From assembly GCF_015694705.1 (NCBI RefSeq), contig NZ_JADQDR010000015.1, positions 1 to 64,000 of the forward strand: DNA of 64,000 nucleotides, given 5' to 3'. Position numbers and translations under genes: made by a program. Positions 10,201 through 17,851 of this stretch are shown here, in pieces. This DNA comes from Pontibacter rufus. Its GTDB lineage: Bacteria; Bacteroidota; Bacteroidia; Cytophagales; Hymenobacteraceae. Position 1 is the stretch's first letter. Each line of letters opens with the position of its first letter. The notes beneath the pieces are model-generated. The model was not told the origin of the DNA, searched no databases, and saw only the letters and a program-made list of their open reading frames with translations.

Positions 10201-11490
10201 ATCAACGATACTGTAAAAGCCGCTTTCCAGACCCTCACCTACAAAGCAGAAGAAAAGGAAATAGCTTACCTGCTCAGGCCGCTAAGCCTAAAACAACCTG
10301 TCCTTATCGGTGATCCGTACCGCCTTAACCAGCTGTTGCTCAACTTCCTCAACAACGCCATCAAGTTTACAGAAGAAGGCAGTGTAACACTGAGCGGCGA
10401 AGTACTGGAAGAGGACGACGAGCAGTTGACCATTGCCTTTTCGGTAACGGATACAGGCATTGGTATACCCAAAGACAAGCAGTCATACATCTTCGAAGGC
10501 TTTACCCAGGCTTATACCAGCACTGCCCGCAAGTATGGCGGCACCGGCCTGGGCCTGAGCATCTGTAAAAATCTGGTAGAAATGCAGGGCGGACAGATTT
10601 GGGTGGAAAGCAAAGAAGGTGAAGGCAGCACTTTTAAGTTTACCCTCACCTACCGCAAGTCTACAGAAGAAACCGATCTGGACCAGCAGGAGGATAAAAC
10701 AGACTATAGCAGCCTGGGCTCCTTACGCGTGCTGCTGGCCGAAGACAATGAAATAAATGTCTTCCTGGCGCAATCCATTATGCAAGGCTGGGGCTTTGAG
10801 GTAGCGGTGGCACATAACGGCCTGGAAGCGGTAGCACTGGCCCGGAAGGATGTATATGACGTTGTACTGATGGACATACAAATGCCGGAGCTAAGCGGCA
10901 TCGACGCCACCCAAATTATCCGGTCACTGCCGGATCATGCCATGGCAAGCGTGCCTATCATTGCACTCACGGCCAATGCCCTGAAAGGCGACGCTGAAAA
11001 ATACCTGAGCAGCGGCATGAATGCTTATCTGTCCAAGCCTTTTGAAGAAGACAAGCTGTTCCAGAAGATAGCGTCTGTGCTGCCGCACCTGTTAAAATCG
11101 AAACCAGAACAACTTACAGCAACTCCAACTGTAGTACCGCCAACGCCGGAAGCCCCCCTCTACAACCTGGAAATGCTACTTAAAATGTCGCGGGGCAACG
11201 AGGCCTTTCTGAACCGGGCAAAGCAACTCTTTGTAGACACCGTGCCGCTGACTATCCTGGATATGCAGGAAAAAAGCCGCCAGGCAGACTGGATCGGCGT
11301 CAGTGCCGCCGCTCATAAACTTAAAGCCAGCGTTGACATGATGCGCATTGAAAAGCTACATGATGTGGTACGTCAGATTGAGCAGGATGCCAAAACAGCA
11401 GAAAACCTGCCCCTCGTTACAGCCAACGTCCACCTGACCTCCGAGGTTATGGATGCGGTGATAGCACAGCTCCGGGCAGAACTGAATTAA
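7210..11490 (+). CDS. Hybrid sensor histidine kinase with seven PAS domains, receiver and Hpt
   Basis: A 1426-aa cytosolic kinase without membrane segments. A short N-terminal coiled coil (about 3-35) precedes seven PAS modules at roughly 45-145, 150-280, 285-410, 415-520, 535-650, 658-780 and 787-905, several ending in the DITxxK/R PAC signature. HisKA follows with phospho-acceptor His932 in NMSHEIRTPMNG. The HATPase_c domain shows the N box LNFLNNAIKFT, the G1 box DTGIGIPKD and the G2 box GGTGLGLSI. A receiver has Asp1222 in VVLMDIQMPE. A C-terminal Hpt domain has His1369 in AAAHKLKAS. This gives an internal His-Asp-His relay able to feed a separate receiver, plausibly that of the NtrC-type regulator upstream. 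What the PAS domains sense is unknown; no haem or flavin ligand residue can be assigned by eye. Confidence 0.95.
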   Translation: MELLQEITQLRQQLDQERQARIAAEELAEERGRYITEKCQNQDLLELQSGFQEEYPNPIFRVDYTGQVIYANTAGQHLLHTQIQHRHPSFSRLLRRKVCQLGHGNTPATFKSYIAQHYYMLFLVPLPGKGYVNIYMTDITAWHKAELALYESQNFVTNIARTSPSITYIYDIEEDKCIYLNERITQVLGYTSADIAAMEGNFFTSIVVYEDLQRLYNHTYRMLHAQDSDIEETEYQVQHKDKSIRHLLCRESVFKRGRDGQVVQVIGAADDVTDLWRKNQELERQKNFYETILNLIPSDIAVYDKNLRYLFVNPAAIPDVQLREWIIGKTNEEYCHYRNVPLERLEKRGSYLTRALVEKKQVAFEERLPDKKGNFSYHIRNLSPSINKDGEVELIIGYGLNITDLRRAQEAIELSEAKNRAILAAIPDLIFIFNSEGICLDTKNVGQEHLLIPQDQVIGSSILKLLPDGLGEQMEHLIRKVLDMGAPEVTHFDLQLPGGIRYYEARLIKYSQDYVMIIVRDTTEEHKAAQEVREKNEFIRLVIDTSPSMIYVKDEKGNFILANQEIANLFNVPPEEVTGLNTLDVTSNDEDARHLLATDLEVIRERREMKVVDRFTKPDGEVLWLSTIKRPLITSDGRVHVLGISTNITEQRLASQRLQQSEELYRLLSENSKDTISLHNLDGSYSYVSQAAEEMYGYPVADLLQMQPADIIHPDDLQMVRQEGYLRAIRDNKNATVVHRAIRKDGSIIWLETNMKPVRGKDGLIVKLQSASRDITKRRAADEALKYSEKKYRDLITYSQAYICTHDLQGHILSVNPYFKKMLNYEEDELQGSYIQNLVPEKHRHNFPQYMQEFTNKSVVDGVLSIFNKENEQRFLYFQSYKVEEAKNDSYVVSIAQDITERMLAERELVKAKEAAEESARVKENFLANMSHEIRTPMNGIMGMAGLLSKTPLDDYQKNYLKIIRQSTDNLLVIINDILDIAKIEAGKLELEEIPFNINDTVKAAFQTLTYKAEEKEIAYLLRPLSLKQPVLIGDPYRLNQLLLNFLNNAIKFTEEGSVTLSGEVLEEDDEQLTIAFSVTDTGIGIPKDKQSYIFEGFTQAYTSTARKYGGTGLGLSICKNLVEMQGGQIWVESKEGEGSTFKFTLTYRKSTEETDLDQQEDKTDYSSLGSLRVLLAEDNEINVFLAQSIMQGWGFEVAVAHNGLEAVALARKDVYDVVLMDIQMPELSGIDATQIIRSLPDHAMASVPIIALTANALKGDAEKYLSSGMNAYLSKPFEEDKLFQKIASVLPHLLKSKPEQLTATPTVVPPTPEAPLYNLEMLLKMSRGNEAFLNRAKQLFVDTVPLTILDMQEKSRQADWIGVSAAAHKLKASVDMMRIEKLHDVVRQIEQDAKTAENLPLVTANVHLTSEVMDAVIAQLRAELN

Positions 11491-11519
11491 CACTGCCAGT
11501 CTCCAAGATAGGCGCTGTG

Positions 11520-11567
11520 GAAGTGTAAAAGGGGAGTTTTCCGGATGAAGCTCCCCTTTTACACTTC
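11520..11567 (+). terminator. Strong hairpin after the hybrid kinase
   Basis: A 17-bp perfect inverted repeat: GAAGTGTAAAAGGGGAG at 11520-11536 and its complement at 11551-11567, with a 14-nt loop. Its A and T runs within the arms would let it stop transcription in either direction. Confidence 0.75.
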
Positions 11568-11649
11568 TGATAAACAAAAGTATGCGCTTTGGGGTACGTA
11601 TATCCTGTACAGAAACGTGGCACATGCTGCTGCAAAATGCAATGTATAG

Positions 11650-12816
11650 ATGACGAACCAGTTAAAGCTCCCCCACCATAATGCCCTTACCGCATTCCGC
11701 CATGAACTGCACCGGCACCCCGACCTGTCGGGCCGGGAGCAGGAAACGGCTGAAAGGATTGCAGCTTTTCTGAAACAATACCATCCGGATCAGCTGCTAA
11801 TCGGATTGGGCGGAACAGGTGTAGCCGCCGTCTTTAACGGGATAGCCCTGAGCGAAGGTCCCACAGTGCTCTTCCGGGCAGAACTGGATGCTTTACCAAT
11901 CGCCGAGGCAAATTCAAGCCTCCCCTATAAATCAATACATCCAACGATTGCACATACATGCGGGCATGACGGACACATGGCAATTCTGGCTGGTCTGGCA
12001 AGTCTGCTGCACCGGCAAAAACCCGCTACCGGCAGGGTAATTCTGCTGTACCAGCCTGCCGAAGAAACGGGCGCAGGCGCCTGGGCTGTCCTGCAGGACA
12101 AGTCTTTCACGGATCTGCTGCCTGATTATGTTTTCGCGCTGCACAACCTGCCGGGCGTACCGTTGCACCAGGTAGTGGTGCGGCAGGAGGTTTTCGCTGC
12201 CGCCTCCACGGGTATGGTCATCGCGTTGCAGGGCAAATCATCGCATGCGGCAGAACCGGAAAATGGCCTTAATCCGGGTGAGGCGATGGCAGAAATCATA
12301 CTTGTCCTGAACCGGGTAGCAGCAAACAAAGCGCAGTTTAAAGACCTTACACTGCTTACCATTATACATGCCCGGCTCGGCGACATAGCTTTTGGGACCA
12401 ATCCTGGATTCGCGACGGTGATGGCTACGCTCCGCGCCTATAAACCCCGGGATCTGCAACTGCTTAGGCAACAGGCGCAGCAAGCAGCGACACGTCTGGC
12501 AAACAGATATAAGCTGGCCTTTACCATATGCTTTGAGGAAGAATTCCCGGCTACTATCAACAACTCTGACGCTGTTGGCGTGATACAGCGGGCAGCGCAT
12601 AAAACCGGCCTTCAGGTGCAGGAGGCCGGACAGCCGTTCCGGTGGTCAGAGGATTTCGGGCATTTTACGAACAGGTACAAAGGCGCGCTCTTCGGTTTAG
12701 GGGCCGGCATTTCGCAGCCCCAGCTACACCACGCCGACTACGATTTTCCGGACGAGCTGCTGGCAAGTGGCGCTTCTCTTTTTTATGCCATTGCGCAAGA
12801 AATCCTGAATCCTTAA
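11650..12816 (+). CDS. M20-family amidohydrolase (N-acyl amino acid amidohydrolase type)
   Basis: A 388-aa cytosolic metalloenzyme. Zinc-site motifs of the M20D group are in order: RHELHRHPDLSGRE near the N-terminus, RAELDALPI (about 77), HTCGHDGHMA (about 100), PAEETGAGA (about 137), and the ALHNLPG stretch (about 163). The lid domain lies in the middle and the final His motif is QLHHADYDF. These enzymes remove acyl groups from N-acyl amino acids such as N-acetyl or hippuryl substrates. The alanine racemase gene starts 5 bp after the stop, so the two genes are almost certainly co-transcribed, suggesting joint handling of acylated or D-amino acids. Confidence 0.92.
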   Translation: MTNQLKLPHHNALTAFRHELHRHPDLSGREQETAERIAAFLKQYHPDQLLIGLGGTGVAAVFNGIALSEGPTVLFRAELDALPIAEANSSLPYKSIHPTIAHTCGHDGHMAILAGLASLLHRQKPATGRVILLYQPAEETGAGAWAVLQDKSFTDLLPDYVFALHNLPGVPLHQVVVRQEVFAAASTGMVIALQGKSSHAAEPENGLNPGEAMAEIILVLNRVAANKAQFKDLTLLTIIHARLGDIAFGTNPGFATVMATLRAYKPRDLQLLRQQAQQAATRLANRYKLAFTICFEEEFPATINNSDAVGVIQRAAHKTGLQVQEAGQPFRWSEDFGHFTNRYKGALFGLGAGISQPQLHHADYDFPDELLASGASLFYAIAQEILNP

Positions 12817-12821
12817 AACCC

Positions 12822-13973
12822 ATGTTGCACAGTTCCTACATCGAGATAAGTAAATCAGCACTTCAGCATAATATCAGTTTTGTCAGGCAGCAAATCGGGC
12901 CGGGCGTAAGGCTGTCGTCTGTGGTAAAAGGCAATGCTTACGGCCACGGCCTCGAGCAGCTTGCACCTCTGGCACAGGCAAACGGCGTGGATCATTTTTC
13001 AGTATTCAGCGCCGACGAAGCCCAGCGCCTGCTTGCTGTACTGCCCCGCCCCGCCACGATTATGATAATGGGCTACCTGGACAAAGACGAAATAGAATGG
13101 GCCATTCAGCATAAGATTCAGTTTTTTGTATTTGAGCCAGAGCGCCTTGCCCTGGCAGCGGCGGCAGCAAAACGACTGAACAGCCGGGCAGAAATACATC
13201 TTGAACTCGAAACGGGCATGCACCGGACAGGCTTCGACGCCGCTGCGCTGCCTGAAGCTATATCCTTTCTAAAGGCACACCGGGAGCATGTGCTGCTGCA
13301 GGGTATTTGCACCCATTATGCCGGCGCCGAAAGCCTGCAGAACCACGAACGTGTGCTGGCACAGTATAGCAAATTCAATAAAATAGTACAGGAACTTGCC
13401 CGAACGGGTATTAAAGCACCCATCACCCACACCGCCTGTTCCGCCGCCATGATATCTTATCCCCAAACCCATATGGGCATGGTGCGGGTTGGCATTATGC
13501 AGTATGGCCTGTGGCCCAGCCCCGAAACGTACAACCAGTACATCAGCGCTCATCAGGTTAACAAAGATCCGCTACGCCGCCTCATTACCTGGAAGAGCCG
13601 CATCATGAGCCTGAAGCACGTGGCTAAAGGCAGCTATGTCGGCTATGGCACCTCTTACCAGGCTCCGCGCGATGTACTGCTGGCGGTGGTACCCGTTGGC
13701 TATGCCTGGGGCTACAGTCGCAGCCTGAGCAACCAGGGGCAGGTGCTGGTAAGAGGGCAACGCGCCGGCGTGGCAGGCATCGTGAACATGAACGCTATGA
13801 TGGTGGACGTAACGAACATACCGGATGTACAGCAAAATGATGAAGTAGTACTGCTGGGCAAGCAAGGGGAACAAAGTATAACAGTAGCCTCGTTTGGTGA
13901 GCTCAGCACCCAACTCAACTATGAACTGCTCACCCGGCTCCCCGCCAACATCCCGCGTTCTATTGTTGACTGA
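12822..13973 (+). CDS. alr: Alanine/amino-acid racemase, fold-type III PLP enzyme
   Basis: A 383-aa enzyme. The PLP lysine is Lys36 in VVKGNAYGHG. The N-terminal TIM barrel includes ELETGMHRTGF and ICTHYAGAE. The catalytic Tyr is in YVGYGTSYQA, and the C-terminal beta domain has VGYAWGYSRSLSNQG. It interconverts L- and D-alanine or related residues. One point departs from ordinary Alr: the active-site Cys-Met-Asp block is replaced by NMNAMM. From memory, a Met-Asn pair there is typical of broad-specificity racemases rather than strict alanine racemases. Many Bacteroidota carry their housekeeping Alr fused to MurF, so this stand-alone copy may be a second, catabolic enzyme. Start ATG 12822 (MLHSSYIEISK) is chosen; a longer frame reaching back into the M20 gene is spurious. 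Confidence 0.88.
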   Translation: MLHSSYIEISKSALQHNISFVRQQIGPGVRLSSVVKGNAYGHGLEQLAPLAQANGVDHFSVFSADEAQRLLAVLPRPATIMIMGYLDKDEIEWAIQHKIQFFVFEPERLALAAAAAKRLNSRAEIHLELETGMHRTGFDAAALPEAISFLKAHREHVLLQGICTHYAGAESLQNHERVLAQYSKFNKIVQELARTGIKAPITHTACSAAMISYPQTHMGMVRVGIMQYGLWPSPETYNQYISAHQVNKDPLRRLITWKSRIMSLKHVAKGSYVGYGTSYQAPRDVLLAVVPVGYAWGYSRSLSNQGQVLVRGQRAGVAGIVNMNAMMVDVTNIPDVQQNDEVVLLGKQGEQSITVASFGELSTQLNYELLTRLPANIPRSIVD

Positions 13974-14145
13974 GTACCGCAGGTATAGAAAGGCATATAT
14001 AGGAAATATACATCCTGCTCTGGAATAGGAGCGCCGCCGGATGTTTAAGAGCGGCCAATCAGCTTCTCCGGACCATACTTTTGCTATTTCAGGAAAAATG
14101 TGGCTCCTGCCTCACTGTAAAAATATACTGCTTGCCCTACCACCT

Positions 14146-15489
14146 TTATTGCTGCAGGCTTAATAGCGGCAATGGCTTGTCAAGGGCGTTCATTTTGTTG
14201 AGCTGTTGCAGCATTCTGTTTATTTTCCGTCGGTCGCCGGGGTTGTGTATCTGCTGACCTGCATCATAAACCAGCAGCACCGCCTGCTCATAAAGCACTG
14301 GCTTGAACTGCGGGTATTGGGAAGCCTTGTAGAGCAGGCACTGCAGCATGTAAAGTAGCTTCAGCAGAATAATCACACTCCCTTTGCCATAGTTGCGAAG
14401 CGGGCTCAGGCACAGCGCATACACGTTTTCGAAAGTTTCATGCGCAAACCGGATGCGACCGGTGCCCTTTCTGTCATATAAAACTTTTTCATCTGTCAGT
14501 TCCATACGCAGGGCAAAAAGATCTGTCAGGTAATCAATTGCTTTAACAGCTGTGCCTGGATCGTTGATGCCGGGGCTGAGCGCTTTTACCGCACTCTCGG
14601 TAATATGCTTAAACCCAAACAGGTAATTTACTTCAGGGCGTTCTTCACGGTAAAAATTAATATGCTCCAGCAGCTCTTCCGTAAAGCCACCGCTATCGGG
14701 CAACAGTTTGTTAATGCGGGCAAATGGTATTCCCCGGATAACGAAACTGCCCAACGGTTGTTCAAAGCTCAGGACAATATCATGCTTTGCACAAACTTCT
14801 AGGGCAGCATCGCTATCCAGACTTTGCAGGTAGCCCGTTCTGGGGCTGCTGAGATAATGCCAGTCCTGGTTGTCTGAGAATAGAGGCGGCATGTCCGTTC
14901 CTTTATCGTTTTCTATGTCTTTACGGAGCCTGTTGTGCGTAACCTGGTAAATGCTCTCAAGTATACTTTCGATCTGAATAGTCTGAGAGATGGAATGTAT
15001 GAAATACACGAAAAAGGCCAGGCAGAGAATGGTAAAGCACATCGCCAGGAAAATAGAGAAGCCTGGCAATAATTCGCTGTAAGCATCAGAGCGAATATTT
15101 ACCATCACCACCAAAGTATAAATCAGCGTGCCCAAGTACAGGCCTAATACGCCCTGATTTGATTTATAAGAAATAAGGCCCGGAATAACGCGTGGTGTAA
15201 AATTAGCGCTCGCCTGGTTGAGCACCAGCATTACCATGGTAAAGCTGAAAACGGTAAGCGAAATAACGCCGGTGGTAATTGAGCTAAGTATGAGCCGCGC
15301 CGATGCGCCATTGGTGATAATAAAAAAAGGCATTGAGTGCAGGAGGCGTTCACTTAAACCATGCCGCTCCAGGTACAGCATCAGAAAAGCAAGTCCGAAG
15401 AAGCTAAGCGCCACCAGTGTGGTATAAAACCCCATGCTGCTGATAATGTACTGGTAAACAAACTTAATTCGGCTCAGGATGGATTTCAT
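14146..15489 (-). CDS. DUF2254 domain membrane protein
   Basis: A 447-aa protein with four hydrophobic segments in the first 190 residues: FYTTLVALSFFGLAFLMLYL, a serine/threonine-rich second segment with ITTGVISLTVFSFTMVMLVL, GLYLGTLIYTLVVMV and FLAMCFTILCLAFFVYF. A soluble C-terminal half follows, with the family motif FGFKHITESAVKALSPGIND. This layout is DUF2254, a widespread inner-membrane family of unknown function. The gene is convergent with alr and precedes the FixH-like gene on the same strand, with 155 bp between. No terminator was seen. Confidence 0.88.
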   Translation of the reverse strand: MKSILSRIKFVYQYIISSMGFYTTLVALSFFGLAFLMLYLERHGLSERLLHSMPFFIITNGASARLILSSITTGVISLTVFSFTMVMLVLNQASANFTPRVIPGLISYKSNQGVLGLYLGTLIYTLVVMVNIRSDAYSELLPGFSIFLAMCFTILCLAFFVYFIHSISQTIQIESILESIYQVTHNRLRKDIENDKGTDMPPLFSDNQDWHYLSSPRTGYLQSLDSDAALEVCAKHDIVLSFEQPLGSFVIRGIPFARINKLLPDSGGFTEELLEHINFYREERPEVNYLFGFKHITESAVKALSPGINDPGTAVKAIDYLTDLFALRMELTDEKVLYDRKGTGRIRFAHETFENVYALCLSPLRNYGKGSVIILLKLLYMLQCLLYKASQYPQFKPVLYEQAVLLVYDAGQQIHNPGDRRKINRMLQQLNKMNALDKPLPLLSLQQ

Positions 15490-15644
15490 ACGTTAGCGGT
15501 GGCACTATTTAAAACAGAATAACAGCCCTTCTTACTGCCGGCAGGAGTTTGAGGTTTTGGGCGCCTGAAAAGCTGCAGGGTTAAGTATAGCCTGATAAGA
15601 GAAAAGACAAGTATAAATTACAGGCACCTGCACAGCACCTAATG

Positions 15645-16043
15645 CTATTCTATTAGAATGGCCTTTTCGGAAAAGTAACTTTCTTCACCTGCCGTAAAAA
15701 ACAGGCTTACCCGCCAGTGTCCCTTCTCCAGTCCGGCCACCATCACTTTCTGCCGCATATTCCAGTCTGGCTTTAGCCGGAGTTTTAAATCATGCCCGCT
15801 GTCTGAGGGATGCCGGAGGGTTACGCTACCGGCTATAGGTAAGCCCTCTAAAGTATAAGGCAGCTGCAAAATTACCGCCTGTTCTTCGGCGCTGTAGGTA
15901 ACCGTTATTTCGTCTGTGGCTTCCTGGTTTCCGGGCAGCCATATCCGTAGCGCCATGTAGCCGATCAGGGCTACCAGCAGCACTGCCACAATGGTCATGG
16001 CCCATCGGGTAAAGGTTTTCCGGTTTTTATGCTGATGTGCCAT
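15645..16043 (-). CDS. FixH-like single-pass membrane protein
   Basis: A 132-aa protein: a basic cytoplasmic N-terminus, one membrane helix (AMTIVAVLLVALIGYMAL, about 15-32), then a beta-rich extracytoplasmic domain ending in LEKGHWRVSLFFTAGEES. The size, topology and C-terminal W-x-V-x-L pattern recall FixH, which helps assemble cbb3 oxidases. No cco/fix genes are nearby, so the assignment rests on pattern alone. The next gene upstream on the same strand is the XRE regulator, 56 bp away, so the two may share a transcript. Confidence 0.5.
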   Translation of the reverse strand: MAHQHKNRKTFTRWAMTIVAVLLVALIGYMALRIWLPGNQEATDEITVTYSAEEQAVILQLPYTLEGLPIAGSVTLRHPSDSGHDLKLRLKPDWNMRQKVMVAGLEKGHWRVSLFFTAGEESYFSEKAILIE

Positions 16044-16099
16044 AATTTGGTTTTACGCAGGTTACAAATAAACAGAAGGTTAGAAGCCAGCTTAACAAA

Positions 16100-16525
16100 T
16101 TATGAGGCAGAAGTATAAACAGAGAATGTTTTATCAGTATAAAAAATAATCACCTGCTCCACTACTTTTTTCTGTATTGCTGCCGGCGTCTGTGCTGCTT
16201 TTACCTGCTGACTCTGCTCAACCGGTTCTGCAGCTTCCGTATCGCCAGGTTTCGCCTTAGCTGCCTTTCGTTCGGGCTCAGGCGAAGCAGCAGATGGCTT
16301 CGCCGTTGCTGCTAATGTATTTAGCATCTCTCCTTCACCCAGCAGCAGCCAGTTCATGCTTATGTCGGGATGTGCCTGAATTATCTTCAGCATTACATCC
16401 AGGCTTGGCTTGTTCCTGCCGCTAAGTATGTGGCTCAGAACCGCCCGGGGCACCTCTACCTCATCAGCAAACTGGGATGCACTCAGGTTTTTATAGTCCA
16501 TCAACTGGCGGATTCTTTCTATCAT
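16100..16525 (-). CDS. XRE-family helix-turn-helix regulator
   Basis: A 141-aa protein. Residues 1-65 are a classic HTH_3 fold: MIERIRQLMDYKNLSASQFA, the turn, then VPRAVLSHILSGRNKPSLDV with the recognition helix, and ISMNWLLLGEGEML. This closing LLxGxGxM signature is typical of small Bacteroidota XRE regulators. Residues 70-115 are low in complexity (Ala, Lys, Glu, Pro-rich), a flexible linker to a short C-terminal strand (QVIIFYTDKTFSVY). The gene faces a gene-free region crowded with TGTAAAC/GTTTACA half-sites, which suggests it binds there and represses its own promoter. Confidence 0.88.
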   Translation of the reverse strand: MIERIRQLMDYKNLSASQFADEVEVPRAVLSHILSGRNKPSLDVMLKIIQAHPDISMNWLLLGEGEMLNTLAATAKPSAASPEPERKAAKAKPGDTEAAEPVEQSQQVKAAQTPAAIQKKVVEQVIIFYTDKTFSVYTSAS

Positions 16526-16694
16526 ACAAGAGACAAATCTGGGGTTACATTACAATTAACAAATGTAAACAAAGTAAATTAATTTATTGGCACTAATCCC
16601 TAAAGCACTTATTGCTTCTTAACTTATACTTTATAATTACTACATAACTTATTGTATGCTAAATATATATATGTACGTATATCACAGAGCACAA

Positions 16695-16732
16695 AATCTG
16701 TTTACAATTGTATATACATTTGTAAACAGATT
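16695..16732. promoter_or_regulatory. 38-bp near-perfect palindrome, candidate operator
   Basis: The outer arms are AATCTGTTTACAA and its exact complement; over all 38 bp only one base pair breaks the symmetry. It contains two inverted TGTTTACA half-sites around a TA-rich centre (TGTATATACA). It lies 170 bp upstream of the XRE start codon and is best explained as an operator for a dimeric or tetrameric regulator. Confidence 0.7.
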
Positions 16733-16866
16733 GGATTAGGAGCAATGTAACCGAATTTATGCTCGTTTACAAATGGTAACAGCGCCCTGTTTACAGATTT
16801 ATATGCAGCTGGAGGATTAAGCCCGGTTTTCACATCTGACAGTATGTCAGCCGAATAAAAAAGTAA

Positions 16867-16890
16867 TGTGGATAATTCGAGTTATCCACA
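16867..16890. promoter_or_regulatory. Two consensus DnaA-type boxes in inverted orientation
   Basis: TGTGGATAA at 16867-16875 and TTATCCACA at 16882-16890 are exact complements separated by 6 bp, each a perfect match to the strong E. coli DnaA box. They sit beside an AT-rich stretch in a gene-free region. This could be part of a replication origin, a DnaA-controlled promoter, or simply an operator palindrome; gene order here does not show a clear strand switch. Confidence 0.5.
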
Positions 16891-17158
16891 ATTGCTTAAT
16901 CACCTGTTGATGAGGCTTGTATTGCCGTTTCGCTAAAGCTTCAGCAACCTGCTCTTTTAGCAGATCCGCCAACGTGTATAAAGGCTTCCGTTCGTGTGTC
17001 GCTGCGCTGATGCTATAGGAAAGCATACTTCTGTTGATGTGTTACAGGAGATGGGTTCATGGACCAGAAGTATCTCTGGTTCTAATAGCAGCAAGTATGG
17101 AATGGCACTCTAACTTTGACACCTGCTATATTCAGGTGAGGTATTTAGCCTGGCACAA

Positions 17159-17194
17159 AAAAGGGAGAGCACCTGTGCAGGTGCTCTCCCTTTT
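17159..17194 (-). terminator. Terminator after the cupredoxin gene
   Basis: AAAAGGGAGAGCACCTG and its exact complement flank a 2-bp centre; the A run at the left end gives a T run in the minus-strand transcript, and a T run follows on the plus strand too. Confidence 0.75.
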
Positions 17195-17217
17195 CAAACT
17201 AATGGTACAAGGCGGCT

Positions 17218-17838
17218 CTACTCTACAATAAACTTTCCGTGCATGCGCTGCCAGTGTTCGGGATAGGTACAAACAAAATCGTAGACGCCGGGCCTGGCCG
17301 GAGCCGTAAACTCCAGTTCTATGGTTTGCCCTGGCAGCGCTATCGGCGAGGCCGCAATAACGTTTTGGCTCGCGGGAACATAATTGCCCGAAGCACCGGC
17401 CTCTTCTCCTGCCAGCGCCACTTCCCTGTACTTGCCAGGCGCCGTGATAACAAGGTTGTGTACCATGGGCATATCCTGCGCTTCATTGGTCAGTTGCAGT
17501 TTTATCAAAGCCCCTGCTTCTGCCTTCAGGGTATCCAGATCAAAATGCATTTCTTCAGGGCTATTTCCTATGGCGTGCAGTGTCAGTTCTTTCACAGGTT
17601 GCCTGGCTGCTGAATCAGCATCAGCCATACTGCCTGAAGCGCCTGCCGCTGTAGTATCGGCTTTAGCAGCAGTTGTATCAGCATGTATAGCAGTAACTGT
17701 ATCCGTTTCTGCCAGCGTCCCGTTTTCCGCATCGGTGGCGGGACCGGTATTGCAACCTGCCAGCACTGCCATAGCGGCGGCTACAGGCAACACATACAGC
17801 CGCCTGAGGCTCGTTCTCTTTTGTTTTATCAGATACAC
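17218..17838 (-). CDS. Cupredoxin (azurin/plastocyanin-like) lipoprotein
   Basis: About 206 aa. A lipoprotein signal (LYVLPVAAAMAVLAGC) leads into a low-complexity Ala/Thr/Asp linker, then a type-1 copper domain. Copper ligands are visible: the His in MVHNLVI, then Cys, His and Met in FVCTYPEHWQRMHGKF near the C-terminus. It is probably an envelope electron carrier. The start is uncertain: GTG 17838 is preferred because it is preceded by a purine-rich AGAAAGG and falls 13 bp after the L,D-transpeptidase stop; an ATG at 17922 would overlap that gene by 71 bp and put 30 basic and polar residues before the signal peptide. Both genes probably form one transcript. Confidence 0.85.
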   Translation of the reverse strand: MYLIKQKRTSLRRLYVLPVAAAMAVLAGCNTGPATDAENGTLAETDTVTAIHADTTAAKADTTAAGASGSMADADSAARQPVKELTLHAIGNSPEEMHFDLDTLKAEAGALIKLQLTNEAQDMPMVHNLVITAPGKYREVALAGEEAGASGNYVPASQNVIAASPIALPGQTIELEFTAPARPGVYDFVCTYPEHWQRMHGKFIVE

Positions 17839-17851
17839 TGCTGCCTTTCTC

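Larger units (their letters stand above)
16526..17217. promoter_or_regulatory. AT-rich 690-bp control region: half-site array, palindromes, DnaA-type boxes
   Basis: No convincing gene. Half-sites related to GTTTACA/TGTAAAC occur at 16544-16551, 16562-16570, twice within the palindrome at 16695-16732, at 16744-16751, 16765-16780 and 16788-16795. A smaller inverted repeat CTGACA-GTA-TGTCAG sits at 16836-16850. Inverted DnaA-type boxes sit at 16867-16890, with a one-mismatch copy at 16973-16981. The right end is closed by a strong hairpin. The region upstream of the XRE gene is visibly richer in A and T than the flanking genes. Confidence 0.65.

Noticed and set aside
12642..12821. Upstream extension of the alanine racemase frame into the M20 gene
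   Set aside because: The added 60 residues overlap a certain gene in another frame and do not resemble racemases; ATG 12822 gives the normal N-terminus.
17222..17850. Plus-strand frames opposite the cupredoxin gene
   Set aside because: Low-complexity Ala/Ser/Val translations arising from the Ala-Thr-rich linker of the real gene.
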